Assembly: GCA_900466475.1 (NCBI GenBank)
Contig: UBMI01000032.1
Span: 124,001 to 188,000, forward strand
DNA from: Hyphomicrobiales bacterium
GTDB taxonomy: Bacteria > Pseudomonadota > Alphaproteobacteria > Rhizobiales > Rhizobiaceae
Direction of reading: 5' to 3'
DNA length: 64,000 nucleotides
Part shown: positions 44,023 through 51,995 of the stretch, piece by piece
Layout: every line of letters starts with the position of its first letter
Numbering within the stretch: position 1 is the stretch's first letter
Made by a program: the position numbers and the translations under genes
Notes under the pieces: model-generated
The model's input: only the letters and a program-made list of their open reading frames with translations
The model's database searches: none
Told to the model about the DNA's origin: nothing

Positions 44023-44256
44023 ATGCATAAAGAAGATGTCTCCCGAGCCAAGAAAGTCGCTTTCGTCCTCACGCTGTTCTTTGGTGTGATGATATCCTAC
44101 GCGAAGTTTGCCGGACTTTTTCCGCCGCCGAATTTCAGCGACGAAAGCAAGTATGGCCCGGCGGGCTGGTTCTCAAGCTTCGACCTCGGACCGCCACCAT
44201 TCTTTCACCCAAAGGATTTCCGTCCGATTGAAGAACCGCGCGACATTTCCGGCTGA
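44023..44256 (+). CDS. Hypothetical small membrane protein
   Basis: This 77-residue protein (MHKEDVSRAKKVAFVLTLFF) has one membrane helix near residues 12-30 and a Pro/Phe-rich tail (FPPPNFSDES; GPPPFFHPKDFRPIEEPRD). The layout suggests an inner-membrane protein with an extended periplasmic tail. It stands alone at the end of the host-like region, and I do not recognise it. Confidence 0.55.
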   Translation: MHKEDVSRAKKVAFVLTLFFGVMISYAKFAGLFPPPNFSDESKYGPAGWFSSFDLGPPPFFHPKDFRPIEEPRDISG

Positions 44257-44413
44257 AGTAGGGGCTGACCCGGTTTCTGCCTTCAGGAAAAACCGAGGGC
44301 GGTTCGCCACTCTAGCATTTTCTTGGCAATCCATTCATCGTACGGCTGGATATGCTGGTGTAGAGACCTGATGCTCGCCCGCTCCATAACAGCGAGGAAA
44401 CACCATCATCTCC

Positions 44414-44869
44414 TTACGGTTCGCCAAGTATCTGCCGCGCATCGAAGTCGCTTCGCGTCAGAAATACGATGAATTCGTCTTTGTAAGCACGCGGGTCGAA
44501 ATGGGCGAACATGTTACGGTACGTCCGCCGGAGTTCAAGTTCGTCAAGCTTGCTATGAGTATCTGTCAGGGTAGACTTCTCTGAAGGACGGGCCGCAACG
44601 CCATTCTTTACAATAGGAATTAGTCGCGTCGCTGACGCTTCATGAATGCTCTTGCCCTTGTCTTTGTCAGGCATGACGGATGCTCGCGCAAATACTTCCA
44701 TAGACCTTCGAAGATTGAACTCTACGTAGTTGTACAACTGGACATATCGACCGAGTAACAATGGATCCTCGTCCTTGAGCGGCCTCGTTTGGGCGAAGCT
44801 ATCAAGCGATGAGGCGATCTCACTATGGATTGCGAGAAGTCGCTCGGTGGCGAGTTCTGGTGGGAGCAT
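44414..44869 (-). CDS. Hypothetical cytosolic protein in the accessory region
   Basis: This 151-residue acidic helical protein (MLPPELATERLLAIHSEIAS) contains EFNLRRSMEVFARASVMPD and a C-terminal YRNMFAHFDPRAYKDE segment. The FAHFDPR motif recalls HEPN-like or RiboL-PSP-HEPN-type helical proteins, which are often toxins or defence parts, but the resemblance is too weak to name. It lies at the left edge of the low-GC, partly decayed region. No obvious partner gene is next to it. Confidence 0.55.
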   Translation of the reverse strand: MLPPELATERLLAIHSEIASSLDSFAQTRPLKDEDPLLLGRYVQLYNYVEFNLRRSMEVFARASVMPDKDKGKSIHEASATRLIPIVKNGVAARPSEKSTLTDTHSKLDELELRRTYRNMFAHFDPRAYKDEFIVFLTRSDFDARQILGEP

Positions 44870-44873
44870 CTTT

Positions 44874-45053
44874 GTGAACTCAGGCCGGCTGAGTAGTCAA
44901 TTACCACCTGACATCGTCGGTCTCATCAAAGGTAAAATCTATGACAACCACCACATCACTGCCCTAGGCAGCGAAACCCTTCCCATTGTCGAAGCCGACT
45001 TCGCGGCACAAATCCGCCTTCCTGGGCGTTGGCGCGAGGTTCGGAAGAATTAA
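44874..45053 (+). pseudogene. Probable C-terminal remnant of an unidentified gene
   Basis: The frame ends in LPPDIVGLIKGKIYDNHHIT, then ALGSETLPIVEADFAAQIRL and PGRWREVRKN*, a well-formed protein-like tail with no credible start of its own. Upstream codons run antisense to the neighbouring gene, so the frame is probably the truncated 3' end of a gene whose front was lost. I cannot assign its family. Its presence fits a region built from successive insertions and deletions. Confidence 0.4.
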
Positions 45054-45208
45054 ATAGCAGCATATGATGACCGTCTGCGGGCATCGTCGATCCATGTTAC
45101 TGCGATATTTAGCATCCTAGAAATCATTCGGATCAAGATCCAATATTGTTAAATCAGAATACCCTCCGTACATTAATATTTCTGCCGTCAAACTCGGTGG
45201 TAACGCTG

Positions 45209-46118
45209 ATGGAGAAGAAGACATCTGTATTTTTTGATGAGATTTTGCTTCAGTCGTTCGATGTTTGGCTGGGCCTTGTCTCTATCGTGTTTTGACTGGC
45301 AATTATTCTTCTGTGCGCTATTATTGTTTCCTTGAATGTCAGCTATCGCAACCCGATAGTATTCGCAATAATTGGAATTATAGTTGTTTCTTTTTGGCTA
45401 TGACATTGTATTTTTCAGGGCGACGGGAACAAGCTTTATTACAAAGAAGTATAGCGAGCTTGCAGACATACTTTGGCTCCGGAGCTTGGGGCGACCTTGC
45501 CGATGCGATATCGACTAAATTCAAGGGTTCCCTCTATCCAGTTGGCAATGCTGTTTCAAAGCTAGTTAAGAAGGACGATAAGTACCCATATGCGGTGTCG
45601 ATCCCGGGAAAGGAGTGCCGCTACATAATAGCGATCGCACAGCCTCCCGCTGATATCCGAATATTGCTTGAGAAGCCCCCAACGGCATCAATAAGGACAG
45701 AAGTTGACGAACGTTCGTTTTACCGATGGATGACTGTATGTAATGAAGACGCAGCGCCTACTTCGCTAAGCTATCAGGTAAGTGTGACAGAAGTCGATAG
45801 CATGGTTCGCGTCTCGACATTCAGTGACAGACCAGCAACTGCGACACGGATAGGACTGCTGCAACACCCGCGGATCCGCAGACATCAGATATACCACCTC
45901 CTGGTCCTCCGCTTACACTCGCAGTTTGGGTCGGAGAACTTTTAGGAAATTGTCCAGGAAGAGTTGATATCTTCCTACTTTGCGGAAGCCAAGTCGACGA
46001 TGGAGTCGCAAAGAAACAATGCACGATGCGCGGTCTTAAGGATGGCAAAGTGGTCCCACGGATAAACGTCGGTGGTAACCGATGCGGGTATTTTATTGGT
46101 GACTTAGTGTGTAGCTGA
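45209..46118 (+). pseudogene. Decayed membrane-anchored protein gene
   Basis: The frame at 45209 reads MEKKTSVFFDEILLQSFDVW and is broken by a TGA at 45293-45295. It then continues in frame into two hydrophobic helices (LAIILLCAIIVSLNV; IVFAIIGIIVVSFWL) before another stop. A soluble segment follows in a second frame (45400 to about 45850, YFSGRREQALLQRSIASLQT), and a third frame supplies a Pro-rich tail and ordered end (VWVGELLGNCPGRVDIFLLC, ending at TGA 46116-46118). One stop and two frameshifts suggest an original of about 300 residues with two N-terminal membrane helices. The joined reading is inference; the function is unknown. Confidence 0.55.
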
Positions 46119-46407
46119 ACGCAATGCAGCGTCCACTTCCGAGGCGCTCAAAAACGGCCGAGTGACACGGGCCATCTATCAGTTCTTTACAGCGGCTTAA
46201 GGCCTGGCGACCTTTGCCACAAGGTGAAGGTCAAGAGGGCAAGCCTTCGTCTGTTGACGGTACCGTTGCCGCACCGAGTCCTCGCATCGTGAATGCCGCC
46301 AACCAGCAGGTAGTGCCGACTGTCGGCAACTATCAGAACAACGTCGCCAATCGAGACTACCGAAACTGCTGGCGACGTCCGCACAACACCCTCAAAAATC
46401 AATCACG

Positions 46408-46430
46408 GCCCGCCATCGCGCGGGCTTTTC
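46408..46430 (+). terminator. Intrinsic terminator candidate ahead of the SGNH relic
   Basis: GCCCGC (46408-46413) pairs with GCGGGC (46420-46425) around a six-base loop and is followed by TTTTCGTT. It lies about 20 bases before the start of the broken SGNH gene and may be a leftover of the former phage transcript layout. Confidence 0.6.
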
Positions 46431-46444
46431 GTTGTGAAGACGGC

Positions 46445-47120
46445 ATGCCTCACCCAACTGAAATGACACCTCGATCGGGAGCTGGATTGCCGGCGTTCGG
46501 AGGTATTGCTCCAGATCTAAAGGTTCCGGAGAGCTTTAATCTGGCCGGCGGCACAATGCCGGCGGAACGATCGTTCACAAGCTACATCTATCATGAGAAC
46601 ATGATCGATCGACGATAGCCGTAAGCAAGGCCGATTGTTCGCAAGAGGTGGAAGCGTCGCTTGCTTCGGCGACAGTAATTTCTCGGGCATGAGCTTTGGT
46701 GATATCCCTTTCGCTGAAAGCTATGGCATTTCCGGCGACACCCTTGGGGGGTATCTGGAGGCTACGCCGCGGCTATTACTCGTCGCTGGGCCGCGCCAGG
46801 GCAATCTTCCTTGGATGCTTTCCGTTCAATGATATCTGCGTACCTTCACCGAGCGTTCCGACCATCCAGATAGTTTATTCGTGGATCCTGGACTACTTCA
46901 CCGGCCGCTCGCAATTGTTCCCCCAACGAGAACCAATAACGGCACGTGGAATGGGAACATCGCGACTTTCAACACATGGCTTCGATCGACATACTCGGCC
47001 CGTCCTCAGTGCGCTATCATCCACCATTCGGACCTTCAGGATGGAAGCGGCGCCGCCTTGCCCGGTTATACAATTGACGGCCAGCACTGGAAGATCCAGG
47101 CTGCGTTGCGGAATGTTTAA
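46445..47120 (+). pseudogene. Decayed phage tail SGNH/GDSL-type hydrolase, relative of the gene at 60413-61120
   Basis: Three reading frames together spell a protein closely related to the intact phage gene at 60413-61120. Frame 1 starts MPHPTEMTPRSGAGLPAFGG; after a tandem GATC duplication at 46603-46610 shifts the frame, the GDS motif appears as CFGDSNFSGMSFGD. A second shift is at the G-run near 46745-46750, leading to LGCFPFNDIC; a third near 46905 leads to VPPTRTNNGTWNGNIATF and the DGQHW end. About 12 codons near the C-terminus are deleted compared with the intact copy. It is clearly dead, a relic of a related prophage. Confidence 0.9.
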
Positions 47121-47146
47121 GCGGACGCGGCTCTTTGATTGAAGGG

Positions 47147-47165
47147 GGAGCGCCGTTGGCGCTCC
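47147..47165. repeat. Perfect hairpin between convergent genes
   Basis: GGAGCGCC (47147-47154) and GGCGCTCC (47158-47165) form an eight-pair stem with a three-base loop. It lies two bases beyond the stop codon of the Kelch-like gene and 26 bases beyond the SGNH relic, where a bidirectional terminator would sit, but there is no clear T-run on either side. Confidence 0.6.
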
Positions 47166-47167
47166 GG

Positions 47168-48340
47168 TTATTGGGTTGAGGCAGCTTTCGCTAAGGCTTC
47201 TAGAGATAGCTTCCATACGTCATTATGGAGAAGGCCGGCAATCAGGAAGAGATCACCATTGTGCTCGACCAAGCTCGAAGCATGTCGACGTGGTATCGAC
47301 CCAATTGGCGCTATCTGCGTCCAGTTTTTTCCGTCTTTCGACGCCCATGTATCGCTTCCGAGATTTGACTGCTTACCGATCGATCCGTCCTGAACGATCA
47401 AATATCCGTCATGCCCGATAATGCTGACATGACTCCGTGCCGGCCACTCGGCACGATAAGTCACATTCTCCCAGTTTTTGCCATCTGTGGAGCGCCAAAC
47501 ATCAGCGTAAGCTATGCGAGTATCTGCGAGCGGCCCGTCCGGAGCGAATGGGACGATTTCACGAATTCCCCCGCCCATTATCCACATCGCGTTGTCGTGA
47601 ACTGCAAAGCCGGAAATAAGTGAGCGGGGCTCCCATGCCGCGTGTTCGGTGACCTTTACCCACGTTTTCCCTTCGTCACTCGACCATACATCATTGAAGG
47701 CCCGCGAAAGACAGTACGGCTTGTTGCATGATTCTCCGCTCGTGCCGTCAAATGTCTGACCACCCATAGCCCAGATCTTGTTATCGAAGACGCCGATGTA
47801 GGGATTGTAGCGCTTACCCCAGGGAACATCTGGTTCTTGCTGCCAATTGATACCATCTGATGACGACCAGACGTCGGTCCTGAAGTCTCCGCCGATCATG
47901 AACAGCCGATCTCTCAGGACAACAAACCCGCCAAGATGGCGTCGAGGCCAAGGGACGGTCTCCAAGGCAACTTCCCATTTCTGACCGTCCTTCGATCTAT
48001 ATAGTCGGTTGGGGATTTCGCCCGGGTTGTATCCGTTTGTCAGCCAAATATAGCCTTTGAACGATGTAACAAATGCTCCATCACGCGGGTCAAAAGGAGC
48101 ATTGTCGTTGACGATTTCCCAGGCTTTCGTCGAGCTTGGCTGCTGCGCAGGGGAGGAAGGATTGGACTGCGATGCTGCTCCGAAACCCTGTCTTTCATTC
48201 AGCAGTTCAATCTCATCGCGTAATGACAATATTGGTTGCCTGATAAAATAATCAGCAAAATTCACTACTGCTGGCTTAACTGCAAAAATGCCTGCGGCAG
48301 CCACGATAATGCTAAAAAGCACTACGGCGACGATCTTCAT
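47168..48340 (-). CDS. Membrane-anchored Kelch/BNR-like beta-propeller protein
   Basis: This 390-residue protein has an N-terminal signal anchor (MKIVAVVLFSIIVAAAGIFA), a Ser/Pro/Gln-rich stalk (about 55-70), then a domain with at least five copies of a D-x-W-x-S-x-D-G-x-x-W-type unit: RLYRSKDGQKW, DVWSSSDGINW, DVWSSDEGKTW, DVWRSTDGKNW, DTWASKDGKNW. These are the hallmark of a Kelch or sialidase-like propeller displayed in the periplasm or on the cell surface. It is intact although its surroundings are broken, and it faces the SGNH relic convergently. The role is unknown; glycan or protein binding is likely. Confidence 0.8.
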   Translation of the reverse strand: MKIVAVVLFSIIVAAAGIFAVKPAVVNFADYFIRQPILSLRDEIELLNERQGFGAASQSNPSSPAQQPSSTKAWEIVNDNAPFDPRDGAFVTSFKGYIWLTNGYNPGEIPNRLYRSKDGQKWEVALETVPWPRRHLGGFVVLRDRLFMIGGDFRTDVWSSSDGINWQQEPDVPWGKRYNPYIGVFDNKIWAMGGQTFDGTSGESCNKPYCLSRAFNDVWSSDEGKTWVKVTEHAAWEPRSLISGFAVHDNAMWIMGGGIREIVPFAPDGPLADTRIAYADVWRSTDGKNWENVTYRAEWPARSHVSIIGHDGYLIVQDGSIGKQSNLGSDTWASKDGKNWTQIAPIGSIPRRHASSLVEHNGDLFLIAGLLHNDVWKLSLEALAKAASTQ

Positions 48341-48753
48341 TCCGTGTTCTCCGTCACAAACTGAACACTTATTACTCAGTCAGAGCGGCAACCATGCGGA
48401 AATATTCCACATGGGACGCGCTCGCTGTACGTGTATCAGAGTTCCTAGCAAAAATTGGCGATGATGCCAACAGCAGGCGGAATTTACGAGCTTGTAGAGA
48501 CCGGTCGGGTGGCAGTTGAGTGCAACTGGGCGGGTCGTGAGGGCGGCCTGAAGCTTTCGGCCGAGGCCCGTTCCAACGCAAGCCTCGGCCGGGGATCGGT
48601 CCCGCGTCGGGAGTTAACGAACCTCGTCGACGCATCGATAAGGTGTCTCGCCGGGCTTCGAAAGATATCCGCTAAAGTAGGTGGTTTGTGATTTTTGATG
48701 GGGGAGAGGCCTGCTGTTTCCCTACCGCGGCGGGGGGATGCTCTCATCGAAAT
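48341..48753. other. Intergenic region without convincing gene
   Basis: This region of 413 bases lies between the Kelch-like gene start and a decayed membrane-protein gene. Overlapping short frames run on both strands, but none has a ribosome-binding site or a recognisable product. It probably holds the promoter of the Kelch-like gene plus debris. Confidence 0.5.
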
Positions 48754-49365
48754 TCAAGTCGCAAGCGTGCGTTGCTGATCGACAAACATGGAGACGACCC
48801 ATGATTGACCGGACTCGCCATCAGCATCTACAGCCCTCTTGTATTGTATGCGACCACAGAAGGATGTTTCGTGTTTTTCACGAAAGACATCTTGCTACTG
48901 GACACGCACAAATATGTACAAAGTATGTGATCCAGCCTTCAAATTCTTGAAGTCGACCTCGGAGAGATTTCGGTTTCGCACCGCTTCTCCAATGGTGGTC
49001 TCGCCAGCTGCTATGGACCAAAATTACATGTCTTTGTCTGGCGGGATACCGCCTAGATGCCCGATACCAGCGGGGAGAGGGTCGGGAAGAATATTGAAGC
49101 CGGCTGCGTATTTTGCCTTATACACCGGTGACTGCCCAGTATTGCGAATATTGAACTCATGTCACAGTAGCTCGTCAGGGCGCACAATGGGCGTCTCGAC
49201 GTCGATTGAGATGTGAGCCTTGACCTGCGCATGGCCCACCTCTCGATCATTCGTAATCGCCTGCCGGGTTTGCCGCAGCGACATCCATACCAACAAAAGT
49301 CCAAGTGCGCTGATCGCTATGCTGCCTATTGTTAGCCAAACCTGTATCCCCGTCCAGAAAGCCAT
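48754..49365 (-). pseudogene. Decayed two-helix membrane protein with three in-frame stops
   Basis: The minus-strand frame starts MAFWTGIQVWLTIGSIAISA, continues LGLLLVWMSLRQTRQAI and is protein-like through 204 codons. It is cut by TGA (49162-49164, after VRPDELL), TAA (49024-49026, after PPDKDM) and TAG (48895-48897, after IFVRVQ), with the final TGA at 48754-48756. No frameshift is needed to read through (HEFNIRNTGQSPVYKAKYAA, FWSIAAGETTIGEAVRNRNL, QDVFREKHETSFCGRIQ, WVVSMFVD). It overlaps the end of the upstream gene by 34 bases, as an operon pair would. Probably dead. Confidence 0.8.
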
Positions 49366-49661
49366 ATCTTGCTGAGCTTCCAGATCTTGATCGGCGCTTG
49401 CATTTCCTCGTAGGCTTTAATCTCGCGCGCTAGGCATCTTCCGAGAGTCTCGCCGGGCAGAGCCAAGACTTTACAGCGGGCTGCTATTTCTTTGGCGGCC
49501 TTCTCGCGTTCGGCGTCGGCGCGGCCCTTCTCTTCTTGATAGGATCGCCTGTCTTCATAGTAGAGTGAATAAGTTAAAAGCCCGGCATTGATCGCGAACA
49601 ACACGGCTACGGCCTGCATGGTAACGGCGCCTGCGCGACGAATAGCTTCGTAAAAAGACAT
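49332..49661 (-). CDS. Hypothetical small membrane protein
   Basis: This 109-residue protein (MSFYEAIRRAGAVTMQAVAV) has one membrane helix (residues about 12-32) and a charged coiled-coil tail (RRSYQEEKGRADAEREKAAK). It overlaps the start of the broken membrane-protein gene by 34 bases, so the two formed a pair. With the partner broken, it may also be non-functional. Helix-plus-coil layout is common in phage membrane proteins, but I do not recognise the family. Confidence 0.6.
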   Translation of the reverse strand: MSFYEAIRRAGAVTMQAVAVLFAINAGLLTYSLYYEDRRSYQEEKGRADAEREKAAKEIAARCKVLALPGETLGRCLAREIKAYEEMQAPIKIWKLSKIWLSGRGYRFG

Positions 49662-49842
49662 GTGAGGCCTCGGTGATGATACCGAATCCTCGGGCCGATC
49701 TCGTCTATTGTCTAGGCGTAGGTTGCATTGCCCACAGGGAAATTGAAACCTCCAGTCGCGAATGTGTGCGTGCGTTTTTCCTCGGCACGGCCTTCATCCG
49801 TGACGGGCGGCTCCTGCGCAACCTACAAATTTGTCAACGGAA

Positions 49843-50004
49843 CTATGCGGCATCCTTCGGCAAATAGCCCTTAATCTCGAGATCATCGACAATCAGCTTT
49901 TCAATGTAGCTGGCGACGGTACGGCGATCTGCCTTTGCTGCAGATTCGAGTGCGCTCTTCACGGCCGGCTCAACGCGTATTCCCAGGCTTGCGGTTCGGG
50001 TCAC
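49843..50004 (-). CDS. Small ribbon-helix-helix-like DNA-binding protein
   Basis: The 53-residue product starts with GTG (TRTASLGIRVEPAVKSALES, then AAKADRRTVASYIEKLIVDD). A beta strand followed by two helices is the ribbon-helix-helix fold of CopG/Arc-type repressors and antitoxins. AGGAG lies seven bases before the GTG, which decides this start over an upstream ATG at 50070. It is divergent from the 70-residue gene at 50138, and the inverted repeat between them could be its operator. Confidence 0.72.
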   Translation of the reverse strand: MTRTASLGIRVEPAVKSALESAAKADRRTVASYIEKLIVDDLEIKGYLPKDAA

Positions 50005-50071
50005 TTCTGTCTCCTCATGTGGTGGCGGGTGCGGTAGCGGTCGAAAGCAAATGTTAGCGCTTTGTCGCACT

Positions 50072-50114
50072 TGTTAGTTGTCCGATTTTAAGAATCGTTT
50101 TACAACAACTAACA
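50072..50114. promoter_or_regulatory. Inverted repeat in a divergent promoter region, candidate operator
   Basis: TGTTAGTTGT (50072-50081) is perfectly inverted as ACAACTAACA (50105-50114), separated by 23 bases. A further partial copy, TGTTAGCG, lies at about 50052-50059. The elements sit between the ribbon-helix-helix gene (leftward) and a small gene (rightward). Two half-sites spaced two turns apart fit binding by a small repressor, probably the adjacent one, though that is inferred. Confidence 0.6.
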
Positions 50115-50137
50115 TTGCTGGACAACGGGGGCTGAGA

Positions 50138-50350
50138 ATGAACGCGAACGCCATCATCACCACAGCGGAGCCTTACAGATTTCAAATCGGCCAAACAGTC
50201 GACCACATCGGCGGAAAAATGAGATCGATCATCGTCGATCGCTACATCACCATGATGGGGCGGGAAAACTATCACATCGTCGTGTCTGCTGAGGACGCGG
50301 CCGGACGACCACTTCGGATCGTCGCTGGCGCCGTGCCGGTCGCCGCATAG
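50138..50350 (+). CDS. Hypothetical 70-residue protein
   Basis: The product (MNANAIITTAEPYRFQIGQT, then VDHIGGKMRSIIVDRYITMM) is a small beta-rich protein with no recognised motif; the GQTV..IGGKMRSIIVDR segment looks like an SH3-like barrel. ATG at 50138 follows GGGGCTGAG. It is divergent from the ribbon-helix-helix gene, likely under the same operator. Such small proteins are frequent in mobile elements of rhizobia. Confidence 0.6.
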   Translation: MNANAIITTAEPYRFQIGQTVDHIGGKMRSIIVDRYITMMGRENYHIVVSAEDAAGRPLRIVAGAVPVAA

Positions 50351-50683
50351 TGGCAAAGCTTCCACCCTCCTTCAGCCTGCGCCCATACGCTCAGCTCTAG
50401 GCCGCACCGAAGAGGAGGCTGAAGTGAAGAGACGGAAAACGAAAGACGTCTAAAAAACGCAAAAGCGGCGTCTAGACCGTATATCCTGCAGACCAAAAGA
50501 AGGAGCTAAAATCTCAGCAAAACCAAGCCATTAGGAAATGGTGCCCAGGACCGGGAAGCGGAAAGCGTTATAAATCAAGCCACTTAGGTCCGCGCTGGAC
50601 CCCAACATTTCCCACGTAATCATTAGCCTTTTCGGCGATGTGTCCAGCCGAAAATCTCCAGTAGTATCGAGTTGGAGGGATGC
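50351..50683. other. Non-coding region ahead of the integrase, with candidate attachment core
   Basis: This region has 333 bases with no gene. At 50539-50554 it reads TGGTGCCCAGGACCGG, the reverse complement of a tRNA-like 3' end (CCGGTCCTGGGCACCA). This is the type of sequence used as an attachment core by tyrosine integrases, and the integrase gene starts 130 bases away. No complete tRNA gene is visible. GGAGGG lies just before the integrase start. Confidence 0.4.
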
Positions 50684-51562
50684 ATGACGCATCAGATTGT
50701 CCAGACGTTAGCGCCGGCTTCAGCGCCCATCTCCAGTGAAAAGACATTCGTCGAAGCGGCCGCAAGCTATATCGAGCACGGCGGCGACCGCCGCTTCCTC
50801 GATCCCATCATCGAGTATTTCGGAAACCGGCCGCTCGCGTCGATCTATCCGTTCGATGTAAAACAGATGGCGCTGACGCTCTTCCCGACGCAGAGCAACG
50901 CGACGCGCAATCGCCAGGCGCTGACACCGGCACGCGCCGTCATCAACCATGGCTATGAGCGGGGATGGTGCAACCTCATCCGAGTTAGGAAGATGAAGGA
51001 AGATCCGGCAAAGCCGAGGCAGCCCGCCTCGGCGGTTTGGATGCACGCCTTCATCCGGCAATGCGGGAAAGATCGCCTGCCGCATGTCGCGGCACTGGTA
51101 CTCTTCATGGCGCAGACGGCCGCGAGAGTGAGTGAGGCAATCGAATTAAGGTGGGGAGATGTTGATCTTGCGTCTCGTCGAGCGCTGCTCGTGAAGACGA
51201 AAACCGGCCGCAACTCGGTCCGCCATCTGACGGACGAGATGGCTGCACGGCTTCGAGATCTAAGGGGAGAGGCTGGAGATGATGACCGCGCCTTTCGCTT
51301 CACGAACCGCCATTCGGTCAATGAGCGGATCAAGGCAGTCTGCCGGCGCGCAGAAATCAGCTACAAATCAAGCCATCTCTGTGGCCGTCATACATTCGCG
51401 ACGACAGCGATCGAGCTGGGAGCGGATATCAGAACCGCGATGGAGGCCGGCGACTGGAAGAGCGCTTCGGTTTTTCTCGGGACCTATGTGCATCCGAGAC
51501 TGAATTCCGGCCGTATTGTCGCTGATCGCTTCAATGCTTTCCAGTTCGACGCTACATTGTAG
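50684..51562 (+). CDS. int: Tyrosine-type site-specific integrase
   Basis: This 292-residue tyrosine recombinase has an N-terminal SAM-like core-binding region (KTFVEAAASYIEHGGDRRFL) and a C-terminal catalytic domain. Arg is in TAARVSEAIELRWGDVD, Lys in LVKTKTGR, the His/Arg pair in SHLCGRHTFATTA, and the nucleophile Tyr in FLGTYVHPRL. ATG at 50684 with GGAGGG ahead is preferred over TTG at 50672. It is transcribed away from the candidate attachment site and marks the left end of the phage-derived segment. Confidence 0.9.
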   Translation: MTHQIVQTLAPASAPISSEKTFVEAAASYIEHGGDRRFLDPIIEYFGNRPLASIYPFDVKQMALTLFPTQSNATRNRQALTPARAVINHGYERGWCNLIRVRKMKEDPAKPRQPASAVWMHAFIRQCGKDRLPHVAALVLFMAQTAARVSEAIELRWGDVDLASRRALLVKTKTGRNSVRHLTDEMAARLRDLRGEAGDDDRAFRFTNRHSVNERIKAVCRRAEISYKSSHLCGRHTFATTAIELGADIRTAMEAGDWKSASVFLGTYVHPRLNSGRIVADRFNAFQFDATL

Positions 51563-51564
51563 GG

Positions 51565-51843
51565 ATGAGCGAAGAATATCAGCCCAAATACAAATGGCGG
51601 GAGACCTGGCCTGGTGAAGGCCGCCAAGACTTCACCGGTCACGACGGCGACGATTTGGTTGGACGAATCCGCCTCGACACCACAACGCACAACCGGATCG
51701 GGATGTGGCAATGGAACGGTGGATTTCAGAAATGGGTACGCCAGCGCATCATGCCGCAAGGTGGATGGGAAACAACCCCGCGCGAGGCGTCGCGCAGGGC
51801 TGAAGAGCATCATGACAAACTGAAGGCCCTGCATAGCCGGTAG
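51565..51843 (+). CDS. Hypothetical protein downstream of integrase
   Basis: This 92-residue protein (MSEEYQPKYKWRETWPGEGR) is rich in Trp and charged residues, with a helical tail (REASRRAEEHHDKLKALHSR). It begins two bases after the integrase stop and is likely co-transcribed. A small Trp-rich protein in this position could be an excisionase-like partner, but no helix-turn-helix is visible, so the function is open. Confidence 0.65.
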   Translation: MSEEYQPKYKWRETWPGEGRQDFTGHDGDDLVGRIRLDTTTHNRIGMWQWNGGFQKWVRQRIMPQGGWETTPREASRRAEEHHDKLKALHSR

Positions 51844-51995
51844 GTCCTGTCAGATGAGGATTGGGTGGTGGGGCCTTAACCTTATCGGTTGACCTTTTCC
51901 GGACTTTTTACAACTTCTCGTGCGCCGCACCATTTACGTGCAAATCACAACCTGATACCGCTGCCCCTGGGTTGAGGATTTCGGGGTTGGGTAGA

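Noticed and set aside
46187..46402. 71-codon minus-strand frame ahead of the SGNH relic
   Set aside because: It lies in the decayed zone, has no start signal, and no match to any known protein; probably chance.
48372..48747. Overlapping short frames on both strands between the Kelch-like gene and the next pseudogene
   Set aside because: They have no ribosome-binding sites, no domain, and competing frames of similar quality; kept as an uncharacterised intergenic stretch.
49673..49867. 64-codon plus-strand frame next to the ribbon-helix-helix gene
   Set aside because: It overlaps that gene antisense, has no ribosome-binding site, and is Cys/Arg-rich without recognisable structure.
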